This document shows, in pieces, positions 26,544 to 35,642 of a stretch of 64,000 nucleotides of DNA. Below the pieces are notes generated by a model. That model saw nothing but the letters and a program-made list of their open reading frames with translations, was not told the origin of the DNA and ran no database searches. This stretch comes from Chloroflexota bacterium (GTDB taxonomy: Bacteria > Chloroflexota > Anaerolineae > Anaerolineales > Villigracilaceae), in the NCBI GenBank assembly GCA_013388685.1, contig JACAET010000008.1, positions 1 through 64,000 on the forward strand. The letters run 5' to 3'. Position numbers and translations under genes: made by a program. Positions within the stretch are counted from its first letter, which is position 1, and each line of letters opens with the position of its first letter.

Positions 26544-28544
26544 ATGACCATGGGCGCCGCCGACCTTTCAGCGCAGAAGAAAAAAACGGGATTGAAACCG
26601 CGCACAAGACCGGTATTACTGGTCTTGTTAATTGTATGTCTGACCCTTGGGTGCGTAAAGGGATGGCGGGTTTATCAAAAAGGAGCCGGACTCTATCGGG
26701 ATGTCATGCGCCTGCGTGAGTTGGCGCGCTCGCCGATCGAAGACATGGATTTCAACCTGCTTGAATCCGAACTGATTCATCTTCGGGACGAGTTGGACGA
26801 ATTTGCGCGTGAGGCGCGACCTTTGATTTGGATCGCTCCCGCTCTTGGCTGGGTTCCCGTTCATGGCGGCGATCTGGCAAACGCCCCGGTGTTTGTCGAA
26901 CTTGCCAGCCGCCTGGCAGATGCATCGTTGGCATCCCTTCAGGCGGCGGAGCCGGTGTTGGACGCGGTCTCCGAGCCGGGGTCTGCGCTGGATGCGGCGA
27001 GTCTGACGGCGTTGCTTGCGGGTGCCCAGCCCAGCCTGCTCCTTGCGCGCGATGAACTCGACCGTGCTCTCGAACTTCGGGGGCAAATTCGCGAGGAGGC
27101 ATTGTCTCCCCGTTTGAAGGAACTTGTTACGCAAGAACTCGATCCGCTTCTTGGATGGATGGACAAGGGACTTTCATTTGCGAGCGTTCTCCCTATCGTA
27201 GGGGGAGCCGATGGTCGCGGCTCCAGGACATATCTCATCCTCGTGCAAAACGAAGATGAACTGCGCCCGACGGGCGGTTTTATCACCACGGTAGGTAGAC
27301 TGGTCGTTCGCGATGGAAGAATCGTAAGCCTTGCATTCGAAGGCGTGGACGACGAAGAGGACTGGTCAAAACCTTTTCCCGCCGCTCCCTGGCAATTGCA
27401 AGAGTATATGAATGCCGAAGTCTTGATTCTGCGGGATTCGAACTGGTTTGCCGACTTTCCGACGAACGCCCGATGGGCTGAATATTTGTATTCATACACT
27501 CACCCCGAACCGTTGGATGGTGTCATTGCCTTTGATCAACAATTCCTCGTGCTTCTTTTGCAAGCCATCGGTCCGCTGGATGTGAAAGGCGTGCCGTATG
27601 CGATTACCAGCGGAAATGTAATCGAGTATATGCGTTCCGCCAAAGCGCCGCCCGAAGGCGAAACCGTTTCCAAGACCTGGTATCGCAAGAAGTTCATCGG
27701 CGATCTTGCCGATGCCATCCTGGCGAGAATGGCTGACGGGCAAAAGAACGATTGGCGCCGTCTTGGAAGCGTTGTCGTTCAGGCGTTGAAGGAACGCCAC
27801 CTGTTATTGCAGTTCGACGATCCGGTGGTGACCGCCCTGCTGGCGCGGGAGGATTGGGATCATGCTGTCCGTCCTTTTCCGGGTGATTTTCTCATGACGA
27901 CCGATACCAACATCGGTTTTAACAAAACCAACGCCCTGATGGACATCCGCCTCGCCTACGACGTTGACCTGACAAATCTTTCGACCCCGAAAGCCATGCT
28001 GATGATCACCTATCGAAACGGCTCCAGAAAAAACGTGCCTTGTATCCAGTTCGATGCCGGTCCGGCGCCGGAAGATTACCTGTACGCCATGGATCGGTGT
28101 TATTGGACGTATACGCGCGTATACAAACAATCCGGTGTCGAATTGCTTGCCGCCTCGCCGCATGAGATTCCCGCTGAATGGATGCTGCATGGCAGGGATG
28201 TGCCCGCCCGCGTGGACGTTCTCGACGAGGAATTGGAAGGCGTGCAGGGCTTTGGAACGCTTCTCGTCGTACCGACGGGCGAATCGCTCGATACGGGCTT
28301 CGAATTTTCCCTCCCCGCCACTGTTATCGCGCGTGACGCTGGAACCGGCTTGTATGCGTATCGTTTGAAAGTGCAAAAACAGCCGGGCACACGCGCCCAT
28401 TCTCTCGTTCTGCGCGTGCATCTGCCCGCGCATGCCACGGTACAATCGGTCAACCTGGATGCGTTGATTCAGGGGAGCGATGTCATACTCGAAACCGACC
28501 TGCGTACCGATGTGTATCTTGAAGTGGTTTTCCACGTCCAGTAA
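26544..28544 (+). CDS. DUF4012 domain membrane-anchored protein
   Basis: A 666-residue protein with one N-terminal membrane helix (about residues 24-42, VLLVLLIVCLTLGC) and a large outside domain. LILVQNEDELRPTGGFITTV near residue 233, then DGVIAFDQQFLVLLLQAIGP and GNVIEYMRSAKAPPEGE are the DUF4012 hallmarks. The function of the family is unknown; members often lie in exopolysaccharide loci. It follows the phosphatase by 28 nt and probably ends the operon. Two hydrophilic helical regions (residues 60-215) may form a coiled coil. Confidence 0.85.
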   Translation: MTMGAADLSAQKKKTGLKPRTRPVLLVLLIVCLTLGCVKGWRVYQKGAGLYRDVMRLRELARSPIEDMDFNLLESELIHLRDELDEFAREARPLIWIAPALGWVPVHGGDLANAPVFVELASRLADASLASLQAAEPVLDAVSEPGSALDAASLTALLAGAQPSLLLARDELDRALELRGQIREEALSPRLKELVTQELDPLLGWMDKGLSFASVLPIVGGADGRGSRTYLILVQNEDELRPTGGFITTVGRLVVRDGRIVSLAFEGVDDEEDWSKPFPAAPWQLQEYMNAEVLILRDSNWFADFPTNARWAEYLYSYTHPEPLDGVIAFDQQFLVLLLQAIGPLDVKGVPYAITSGNVIEYMRSAKAPPEGETVSKTWYRKKFIGDLADAILARMADGQKNDWRRLGSVVVQALKERHLLLQFDDPVVTALLAREDWDHAVRPFPGDFLMTTDTNIGFNKTNALMDIRLAYDVDLTNLSTPKAMLMITYRNGSRKNVPCIQFDAGPAPEDYLYAMDRCYWTYTRVYKQSGVELLAASPHEIPAEWMLHGRDVPARVDVLDEELEGVQGFGTLLVVPTGESLDTGFEFSLPATVIARDAGTGLYAYRLKVQKQPGTRAHSLVLRVHLPAHATVQSVNLDALIQGSDVILETDLRTDVYLEVVFHVQ

Positions 28545-28728
28545 ATACATACGGCAGTTTTGCCTTGCTGTAGTATCGGCAAGGCGCGAAAACGAAACAC
28601 ACGATGCACTCTCCTGCGCAACATGAGCGCGGGCGAACATTTTCCCTGACGCTTTCCACCGCAATACCTCTCCGACACGGAGTGCCAGGTCGTTGCAGCC
28701 CCGTCATCTTGCGCCGTACCGGATAGGA

Positions 28729-28734
28729 TATAAT
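28729..28734 (+). promoter_or_regulatory. Possible -10 box before the secreted unknown protein
   Basis: A perfect TATAAT at 28729-28734 lies 20 nt before the start codon at 28755, followed by AAAGGA as ribosome site. No clear -35 hexamer was seen at the expected distance. Confidence 0.45.
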
Positions 28735-28754
28735 AAGAAAGGAAATCCCGCACC

Positions 28755-29360
28755 ATGAATATCAAATTTCTTCGCGTAATCATTGCAATCGGCATCGTAT
28801 TGGGCGTTTTCCTGATGGCAGGCGGACAATCCGCCTGGGCTGAATCCGCCAGCCCGGCTTCTTTCACCGCCTCTGGGCGGATTGTTTCTTCCGCCCCGCT
28901 TTCCGAGAAGGGACCCGGCTCTGTCAAACCACCGCCTTCGAAACTTACCGCCTGCGTAAACGACACCTATTCGGTCGGGGGTGTGGTCGTATTGGAAATT
29001 ACAGACCTGAAACCCGGCTATTGTGTGGAGGCACTCTTGTGGAATCCCAAATTCCAACTCAAACGGATTCCCGCAGATGCCGGAAAACCCCAGGCACAGT
29101 TCCTCTTCCTGCGCGTTTATTATAAGAAGAAACTGATTCACGAACTTCCCGCGACGGATGGAAAAATCGTCGCTTGCTATGCACTGCCGCCTGAAAAGAC
29201 GGTAAAGTTCTTCTTCTACGATTTCTACTGGGCGCGGTTCAAAACAATGACTTCTGCCCCTGCCGTCTGGGCGGCGCTCGATACGCAGGTGGTCGCTGAC
29301 AAGAAAATCGTCTGCGCCTTCACGCCGTTTTCGGGAGTCTATGCGCTCGTCGGCAAATGA
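28755..29360 (+). CDS. Secreted protein of unknown function
   Basis: A 201-residue exported protein not recognised as any family. The N-terminus (FLRVIIAIGIVLGVFLMAGG, then QSAWAES) is a signal peptide with cleavage expected after AWA at about residue 29. The mature part has four Cys residues (ACVNDTY, GYCVEALL, VACYALPP, VCAFTPF) that could form two disulphides, and a YYKKKLIHELP segment. AAGGA lies 12 nt before the ATG. A hairpin terminator follows, so it is likely monocistronic. Confidence 0.75.
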   Translation: MNIKFLRVIIAIGIVLGVFLMAGGQSAWAESASPASFTASGRIVSSAPLSEKGPGSVKPPPSKLTACVNDTYSVGGVVVLEITDLKPGYCVEALLWNPKFQLKRIPADAGKPQAQFLFLRVYYKKKLIHELPATDGKIVACYALPPEKTVKFFFYDFYWARFKTMTSAPAVWAALDTQVVADKKIVCAFTPFSGVYALVGK

Positions 29361-29392
29361 TGTGCTTGTTCGAACTGAATGAATGCCCTGTG

Positions 29393-29420
29393 GCGGGGAA
29401 GAGGCTTGCCTCTTCCCCGC
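29393..29420 (+). terminator. Hairpin terminator
   Basis: GCGGGGAAGAGG (29393-29404) and CCTCTTCCCCGC (29409-29420) form a perfect 12-bp stem closed by the tetraloop CTTG. No U-tract follows. It separates the secreted unknown gene from the DUF2723 gene 13 nt further on. Confidence 0.7.
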
Positions 29421-29433
29421 TGTCCATTAAGAC

Positions 29434-30915
29434 ATGCAAATTACAAAATTCATTCGCCGTCATTTCCCTCCACTGGCACTGCTACTGACGCTCTCGACCG
29501 CATACCTCCTCACCCTTGCGCCCGGCTTGACATGGGCAAACAACGGCAGTGACGGCGGCGATCTTGTTTCAGCCGCCTACACCAACGGCATTCCTCATCC
29601 TACAGGTTACCCAACCTACCTGTTCTTGGCGCGACTCTTCCAATGGATGCCGGTCGGTTCACTGGCGTATCGCACCCATCTGTTATCGGCTGCCGCAACC
29701 GTTTTGGCTTCTCTTTTCGTCTATCAGCTTGTGGCGCGGGAGATGGAGGATGGCGCGTCCGGCGCCGCGCGGCTTGCTGGTTTGACCGCCGGATTTGCCT
29801 TTGGGTTTTCGCCGCTTGTCTGGTCGCAGGCGGTTATCACCGAAGTGTATGCATTGCATTCTCTTCTGGTCGCCGCTCTTCTCTTTTGCTTGGTCCATCC
29901 GCCTCGTTGGGATCAGAAAAATCTCGACCTTCTGCACGGCTCGCTCATGGGATTGACGATGGGGAATCACCTCACAGCCGCACTTCTGCTTCCGTTTTTG
30001 TTCTTCCCCAGCCAGCGGGATAACCTTCCGCCTCTGTCGGGAGGTTCCGCCTCCTCCATACTCCGAAAACTGATCTGGCTTTTGGCCGGTTTATCCATCT
30101 ATCTGACTCTTCCTCTCCGCGCATGGAGCCGGCCTCCCATCAACTGGGGAAATCCCGTCACGTTGAAACAATTCTGGTGGCTTGTGTCGGGAGAATTGTA
30201 CCGGGGTTATTATCTGCAATTTTCGCCGGCAGAGATTGGGGGACGAATGCCAGACGTACCATCTTTCCTGTTGCACCAGTTTGGCTGGCTCGGCTTTCTG
30301 CTTGCAGTCGCGGGCTTGATCGTCTTCTTCAAGCCCTCCCGTTTGTATTTGTCCACGATTTGGGTGGGACTGGTCTTCGGTGTTTTTGCCATCCTGTATG
30401 CCTCCGGCGATTCTGACGTTTATTTTCACCCCGCCAGCCTGGCATTTGCCGTCTGGATCGGCTTGGGGGTGGGGCATCCCCTGAATCGTATCAGATGGCA
30501 GCCCCGGTTTGTTTTGTGGGCGGCGGGTTTTCTGCTTTTGGGTTACTTTGCCTTGCGTGCCTTCGGCATCGTCGGCGAGGTGGATGCCTCGCAGGATCGG
30601 CGGGCGGAAGCGTTTGGGAGGCAGGTCCTGGTACAGGTCCCGAAAGATGCGCTGGTCTTCATCAAGGGAGATAAGGCGGTGTTCGCCGTTTGGTATTTTC
30701 ACTTTGCGCTCGATCAACGTCCTGATATGGCGGTGATCGCGGAGGAATTGCTTCATTTCGACTGGTATCTGGAAACCCTTCGGGAAACGTACCCGGCATT
30801 GGCGGTTCCGGGACCGTTTCCGTGGGCGCAAAATGTGGCGGATGCCAACCCTGACCGCCCGATTTGTTACGTCCAATATACGAATCGGACGGAGTTGGAC
30901 TGCCACTTGCCCTAG
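29434..30915 (+). CDS. DUF2723 multi-pass membrane protein (glycosyltransferase-like)
   Basis: A 493-residue integral membrane protein. LAPGLTWANNGSDGGDLVSA near residue 30, then GIPHPTGYPTYLFLARLF and WSQAVITEVYALHSL form the conserved DUF2723 pattern. The family is related to membrane glycosyltransferases of the protein O-mannosyltransferase (GT-C) type, and the GSDGGD acidic pair matches the position of the catalytic acidic residue in that fold. About 9-10 hydrophobic segments are present. Its role is probably transfer of a sugar from a lipid donor outside the membrane; this is inference. Confidence 0.8.
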   Translation: MQITKFIRRHFPPLALLLTLSTAYLLTLAPGLTWANNGSDGGDLVSAAYTNGIPHPTGYPTYLFLARLFQWMPVGSLAYRTHLLSAAATVLASLFVYQLVAREMEDGASGAARLAGLTAGFAFGFSPLVWSQAVITEVYALHSLLVAALLFCLVHPPRWDQKNLDLLHGSLMGLTMGNHLTAALLLPFLFFPSQRDNLPPLSGGSASSILRKLIWLLAGLSIYLTLPLRAWSRPPINWGNPVTLKQFWWLVSGELYRGYYLQFSPAEIGGRMPDVPSFLLHQFGWLGFLLAVAGLIVFFKPSRLYLSTIWVGLVFGVFAILYASGDSDVYFHPASLAFAVWIGLGVGHPLNRIRWQPRFVLWAAGFLLLGYFALRAFGIVGEVDASQDRRAEAFGRQVLVQVPKDALVFIKGDKAVFAVWYFHFALDQRPDMAVIAEELLHFDWYLETLRETYPALAVPGPFPWAQNVADANPDRPICYVQYTNRTELDCHLP

Positions 30916-31105
30916 AAGGGTTGCTGACGGGCGCCCCTCTGGCGGTTTGTTTCTGCAAATTTTGCCCCTTTTTTCGATGCCTTCGTTTGCAGTCGCCGAT
31001 CGGCGACAACCGGACGTCACTCAGGCTTTGGAATGTTGTACAATCATGGGGAGTGCCAGTCGCTTTGCCTGTGGCTTTGACAGCGGACGCATCTCAAATA
31101 GCGAT

Positions 31106-31912
31106 ATGAAAAATAAACTCAACGACCTGACCAACAAAGAATGGTTGAAGTTCCAGAAATCGTGGTTCATCCACAACCCGCCGCCTCGTAAAAAGGGGGT
31201 TTTGGTGCATCCCGCCAAATTCCCGGAGACGATGGCGCAGGAGTTCATCGAGTTCTTCACGAAGCAGGGCGAGACCGTGCTGGACCCCATGGCAGGGACG
31301 GGTTCCACTCTTATTGCGGCATTGCGCGCGGGACGGAACAGTTACGGCATCGAGTTGAATCCCAAATACGCAAAGATCGCAAAACAGATGATCGAGGAGG
31401 AACGAAAATCTCTCGGCTGCTCAATCGAAAAGCTAAAATCCGAAATCATCAATGGCGATGCCGCCCAGATTACCGCGTACCCATTGCCCGTTGCAGATTA
31501 TGTATTAACTTCCCCTCCCTATTGGGACATGCTGCGCGCCAAAGGTGCAGAGACTCAAAAGAAACGCCGCGCTTCCGGTTCGCTGGATGTCCATTATTCG
31601 GACGACCCGAATGACATGGGGAATATCGCCGATTATGAAGAATTCCTTGCCCGGTTGGTGCGTATGTATGCGGGGTTGAAACCCTTTCTGCGGGAAAGAG
31701 CCTATCTCACCATCATCGTCAAGAACGTAAAGAAAGGCGGAAGAATCTACCCGCTGGCGTGGGATATCGCCCGCGAACTTGGCAGGGTTTATGCCCTCAA
31801 AGACGAGAAGATCTGGCTGCAGGATAATCAGCCTCTCGCTCCGTTTGGGATGGGTTCGGCTTGGGTGAGCAATACGTTCCATCACTATTGTTTGCAGTTC
31901 AGGAATGAGTAA
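31106..31912 (+). CDS. DNA methyltransferase, TSPPY type (candidate restriction-modification partner)
   Basis: A 268-residue SAM-dependent methyltransferase. VLDPMAGTGSTLIAAL near residue 52 is motif I (SAM binding) and DYVLTSPPYWDMLRAKG near 131 is motif IV with the catalytic S/T-P-P-Y typical of N4-cytosine (also some N6-adenine) DNA methyltransferases. Motif I precedes motif IV, and no long target-recognition region follows. The start at 31106 (MKNKLND) is preferred because the family begins around there; an in-frame ATG at 31046 is possible. No ribosome site is obvious. The next gene overlaps by 8 nt and encodes a likely endonuclease, which supports a DNA role over an RNA one. Confidence 0.8.
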   Translation: MKNKLNDLTNKEWLKFQKSWFIHNPPPRKKGVLVHPAKFPETMAQEFIEFFTKQGETVLDPMAGTGSTLIAALRAGRNSYGIELNPKYAKIAKQMIEEERKSLGCSIEKLKSEIINGDAAQITAYPLPVADYVLTSPPYWDMLRAKGAETQKKRRASGSLDVHYSDDPNDMGNIADYEEFLARLVRMYAGLKPFLRERAYLTIIVKNVKKGGRIYPLAWDIARELGRVYALKDEKIWLQDNQPLAPFGMGSAWVSNTFHHYCLQFRNE

Positions 31913-32918
31913 TTCCCTTTATCCGTATTTCCCTGTGGTCAATTCTTCCCACCTTATTCACCTCCCCTACACCCGTGACCTGACCGAAGGCGGGATCGCG
32001 TACGCGCTCCATTCATTGCCGTACACGTACAACCGCATGGGCGGCTCGCCATATGACCGCCTTCGTCGCATCGCGGCGGGAGTGGCGGTGGAATTGGCGT
32101 TTCGGCGTTATCTTGCGGAACAGAACGTTCCGTTTGATGTGAAGGGGGCAACGCCGTTCACCGAGCCGGATCGTTATGACGTGGCTTTGGGCGGGCGGAG
32201 GTGCGACATCAAATCATTTTTGATCACCTACCGTGAACAGATCGCAGAGATGAAGCGCAATCCGCAGGTTGTGTTGAACGCGCCCGCGCTGATTCCCTCG
32301 GATCAGAACGCGGCGGAAGGGCATACGGACAGGGATATTTATCTCTTTGCATTTCTCGCGGGACTGGTTGCCGCGTCTGTGGAGGATATACAAAAGGCGA
32401 TCTACAAAAACCAACCGGTGCATTTGGTGCATGTCATGCCGGATTCGTGGCTGCGCCCATCCGCGTGGAAACCGCTTGGGAGGCTAGTCCTGAAATCGGA
32501 ATCGGAGGAGAGTCAGATCGTCGAGGTCACTGGGCAGGTCGAGGGGCGCGAGACGCGAACGTCCGTCGTGGAGTTGCCGCCGGCAACGCGGGTCCAGATC
32601 GAAGAAGAGTTCTTTTCGGTGACGTACATCCAAAGTAAGTCTTTGCCGGATGCCCGCATCGGAATCCACAGCCCCGTCCGAAAAGAGACGTATCTCATCC
32701 ACCCGTTGGAGTGGGGCAATATTTGGGTGTATGGCATGAATGTCTTGCTGGCGGGCTGGTTGACGCGCGAAGAGTTCAATCAGCGGGCGAGTCCGCTTCA
32801 GGAGGGTGCGCGTGTCTTTCAGTATGACAGAACCCGCGTAAAGAATCGGTTTGTGCCGATCCGCGATCTCAAACCGATAGCGGTTTTATTGGAACATGCG
32901 AGAGAATGGAATCAATGA
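31905..32918 (+). CDS. Candidate type II restriction endonuclease (PD-(D/E)xK-like)
   Basis: A 337-residue protein not recognised as a named family. Residues 57-105 carry the layout of the PD-(D/E)xK nuclease fold: Glu63 in a helix (AAGVAVELAFRRYL), then Asp92 in YDVALGG and Asp101-Ile-Lys103 in the next strand (RRCDIKSF). This gives D-x8-DxK, the usual metal site. DIYLFAFLAGL (about 143) and VHLVHVMPDSW are further strands. Its start lies 8 nt inside the methyltransferase gene, in the pattern of a restriction-modification operon. The C-terminal third (WVYGMNVLLAGWLTREEFNQ) may bind the target. Assignment is by motif and context only. Confidence 0.6.
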   Translation: MSNSLYPYFPVVNSSHLIHLPYTRDLTEGGIAYALHSLPYTYNRMGGSPYDRLRRIAAGVAVELAFRRYLAEQNVPFDVKGATPFTEPDRYDVALGGRRCDIKSFLITYREQIAEMKRNPQVVLNAPALIPSDQNAAEGHTDRDIYLFAFLAGLVAASVEDIQKAIYKNQPVHLVHVMPDSWLRPSAWKPLGRLVLKSESEESQIVEVTGQVEGRETRTSVVELPPATRVQIEEEFFSVTYIQSKSLPDARIGIHSPVRKETYLIHPLEWGNIWVYGMNVLLAGWLTREEFNQRASPLQEGARVFQYDRTRVKNRFVPIRDLKPIAVLLEHAREWNQ

Positions 32919-34300
32919 AAACGAAACGAACCCTTTTTGGACTTTTGGTTTTGTCTTTGCTGGCGTGCAATTTCATCACGCAGATGATTGTTCCGCCGAC
33001 TGCAACGCCCACCGCCACCCAGACCTTTACCCCCACCGCCACCTTCACTCCATCGCCCACGCCGCTGGTGCCGGCGTATATTCCGCCTCAATGCGACGCC
33101 TCCGCGCCTCTCGCGACGATTCCGCCAGAACTTGCCGTTCAACCCACGCCTCAATTTACAAACGAACGGATTTCGAAGGGAATGCAGTTGCGGATCCTCG
33201 ACGACATTGACGAAATCGTCAGTCGGGTTTACGTCTACCCGGATTACAACGGGAAGGATTGGAAAGCGATCGTGAGACGCTACCGTTCCATGATCGAAGC
33301 CGGTCTGGAGACCGAAGCGTTTTACCGCGAAATGCAAAATATGATCAATGAACTGGGAGATGAACATTCCTCGTTTATTTCACCCGCGGAGGTTCGGCAG
33401 TCGGAGGCGGAACTCAAGGGAGAATCCAGGTTTGTGGGTGTGGGCTTGTATAGCAATGTGGATTTCGAGAAGGGGAAAATTATCGTGATTTCCACGTTTC
33501 CCGGATCGCCCGCCGAATATGCCGGTTTGCAGGCGCACGACAGCATTCTGCTCGTGGACGGACAGCCCATTACGGCGGAGACCGGCATTCGCACACTCGG
33601 ACCGGAATGCACCGCCGTGATTCTGACCGTTCAATCGCCCGGCGAATCCCCGCGGGAAGTGATGCTGATTCGGTCCGAGATCGAGGGCGGCGTTCCCGTT
33701 GACGCCCGCCTCGTTTCGACCACGGACGGCTCGAAGATCGGTTACATTTTCATCCCGTCCTTCTTCGACGAAACCCTGCCCGTGCAGATCGAAGCCGCCT
33801 TGCAGGAATTTGGTCCGCTCGACGGATTGATCCTCGATCTGCGCCTGAACAGCGGCGGGACCAGCACGGTGGCATACCCGATCATGTCCTTTTTTGTGGG
33901 CGGCAAATTGGGAGATTTCACCAGTCGCCGCGATCAGCGCGCCTTGAAGATCGAAGCAAACCCGATTCACAATTCGCAGACCGTCCCGCTGGTGGTGATG
34001 GTCAGCGAGGAGACGGTCAGTTTTGGGGAGATCTTCGCCGGTGTGATGCGGGATGCGCGCGGCGCCAAAATCACGGGCGAAACGAGTTTGGGCAACGTGG
34101 AGGTGTTGCACGGCTACGACTTCGAAGACGGTTCCGTGATGTGGATCGCCTCCGAAACGTTCGATTCCGCCTTTTCGGAGGATGACTGGGAGCAGACCGG
34201 CATTGTTCCCGATCTTCCGGCATACGCGGAATGGGACACCTTCTATTTCGAAACCGACCCGTCCATCGCGGCGGCGCTGGAATTATTGGGGCACAAATAG
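32915..34300 (+). CDS. S41-family peptidase homologue (C-terminal processing type), lipoprotein
   Basis: A 461-residue exported protein. The start at 32915 overlaps the previous stop by ATGA; an ATG at 32906 is an alternative. The lipobox LLAC at about residues 15-18 suggests a lipoprotein, followed by a Thr/Pro spacer (TPTATQTFTPTATFTPSPTP). A PDZ domain lies at about 155-250 (GLYSNVDFEKG, SPAEYAGLQAHDSILLVDGQ), then the S41 protease domain (LDGLILDLRLNSGGTSTVAY, VSEETVSFGEIFAG). The Ser in SFGE corresponds to the catalytic Ser. The usual GKG lysine position reads SLGNVEV, so the general-base Lys seems to be Asn here, and activity is doubtful. Confidence 0.82.
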   Translation: MKTKRTLFGLLVLSLLACNFITQMIVPPTATPTATQTFTPTATFTPSPTPLVPAYIPPQCDASAPLATIPPELAVQPTPQFTNERISKGMQLRILDDIDEIVSRVYVYPDYNGKDWKAIVRRYRSMIEAGLETEAFYREMQNMINELGDEHSSFISPAEVRQSEAELKGESRFVGVGLYSNVDFEKGKIIVISTFPGSPAEYAGLQAHDSILLVDGQPITAETGIRTLGPECTAVILTVQSPGESPREVMLIRSEIEGGVPVDARLVSTTDGSKIGYIFIPSFFDETLPVQIEAALQEFGPLDGLILDLRLNSGGTSTVAYPIMSFFVGGKLGDFTSRRDQRALKIEANPIHNSQTVPLVVMVSEETVSFGEIFAGVMRDARGAKITGETSLGNVEVLHGYDFEDGSVMWIASETFDSAFSEDDWEQTGIVPDLPAYAEWDTFYFETDPSIAAALELLGHK

Positions 34301-34403
34301 ATCGCCTCAAGATTTCGGCGGCGCCTGCGCGCGGATCGTTCCGCACCGACCTTCCATGCCCTCACATTAATTTTCCTTCATCCTCCTTTGATACACTTTC
34401 CAT

Positions 34404-35642
34404 ATGTCGAAAAGAACCCTCTTCATAGCAGGGGCGGCGATATTGACGCTGGCAGTCATACTTTTGCAGATTCCCGCCATCCACCAACGCGCGGCGTGGC
34501 GTTATGAAGTTGCAAAAACCTATCTCAGGAACATCCTCAACCCGGTCGGGGATGTTCCCACTGCCATACCCAACCCGACGGATGTTGTGACCTCCACGCC
34601 GGTCTCGATTACGGAAACGGACGTTCCGGCGGCAGAGGACGGACGCGCGACAACCCCCTCGTCTACGCCCGAACCGCTTCCGTTATCCGCCTTCCTTCCC
34701 TCTCCCGATTACGAAAAGCAGAGACCGAACAATTGCGGTCCCGCCGCGCTGGCGATGATGTTGCGCATGTATGGATGGGACGGCACACAACTCGACATCT
34801 CCGAAATCATCAAACCTGTCAACGGCGATCGAAACGTCAACCCGGAAGAGATGGCATATTGGGTCCGCAATTACGCGGGATGGCTGCGCATCGAGTACCG
34901 CGTGGGCGGCGATCTCGAAACCCTCAAGCGATTGCTCGCGGCGGGCTATCCGGTCATCATCGAAGGCACCACCTCGTTGAATCCGGAAGACTCCGGCTGG
35001 GTCAACGACGACCTGTGGGCGGCGCATTATCTTCTCTTGACGGGTTACGACGACACAACCCGCACCTTCACCGCGCAAGACCCGTATCGCGGACCCGATA
35101 AAGCGGTGGAATACGAACGCCTTCTTGCGGAGTGGAAGCCCTTCAATTACTTGTACATGTTCATTTACCTGCCCCAGGAGGAGGATGAACTTCGCGGACT
35201 GCTCGGCTCGAACTGGGACCCGAACCTGAATCGGCAAATCAGCCTTGCCGCCTCCGAAGCCGCCGCGGCAAACGACCCTTCCGACGCGTTCGCGTGGTTC
35301 AACCTGGGGAGCAATCTCGTATATTTCGAACGCTACGCGGAAGCGAACACCGCCTACGACAAGGCGCGTGAACTCGGACTGCCCCAACGCATGTTCCGCT
35401 ACCAGTTCGGTCCGTTCATTGCCAATTTTCACACCCAGCGAACCGATGATCTGCTGGCGCTGACGGAATACGCTTTGCAGCGCACCGATATGTCGGAGGA
35501 GGCCTGGCTCTGGCACGGCTGGGCGCTGTATCGCAAAGGGGAGGGCGCCAAAGCGATCGAAGCTTGGCGCAGGGCGCTATCCATTCACCCCGGCTACGCG
35601 GATGCGTTGTATGCGTTGGGTTTTGTCGGCGCGTCGCCATGA
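34404..35642 (+). CDS. C39-like cysteine peptidase domain protein with TPR repeats
   Basis: A 412-residue protein anchored by an N-terminal helix (LFIAGAAILTLAVILLQIPA), followed by a low-complexity Thr/Pro linker. Residues about 108-265 match the peptidase_C39_2 fold: NNCGPAALAMMLRM holds the catalytic Cys, AAHYLLLTGYDD the His, and FTAQDPY the third polar residue. The C-terminal 130 residues form TPR-like helices (AFAWFNLGSNLVYFERYAEA, EAWLWHGWALYRKGEGAKAI). There is no ribosome site; TACACT lies 6 nt before the ATG. The substrate is unknown. Confidence 0.8.
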   Translation: MSKRTLFIAGAAILTLAVILLQIPAIHQRAAWRYEVAKTYLRNILNPVGDVPTAIPNPTDVVTSTPVSITETDVPAAEDGRATTPSSTPEPLPLSAFLPSPDYEKQRPNNCGPAALAMMLRMYGWDGTQLDISEIIKPVNGDRNVNPEEMAYWVRNYAGWLRIEYRVGGDLETLKRLLAAGYPVIIEGTTSLNPEDSGWVNDDLWAAHYLLLTGYDDTTRTFTAQDPYRGPDKAVEYERLLAEWKPFNYLYMFIYLPQEEDELRGLLGSNWDPNLNRQISLAASEAAAANDPSDAFAWFNLGSNLVYFERYAEANTAYDKARELGLPQRMFRYQFGPFIANFHTQRTDDLLALTEYALQRTDMSEEAWLWHGWALYRKGEGAKAIEAWRRALSIHPGYADALYALGFVGASP

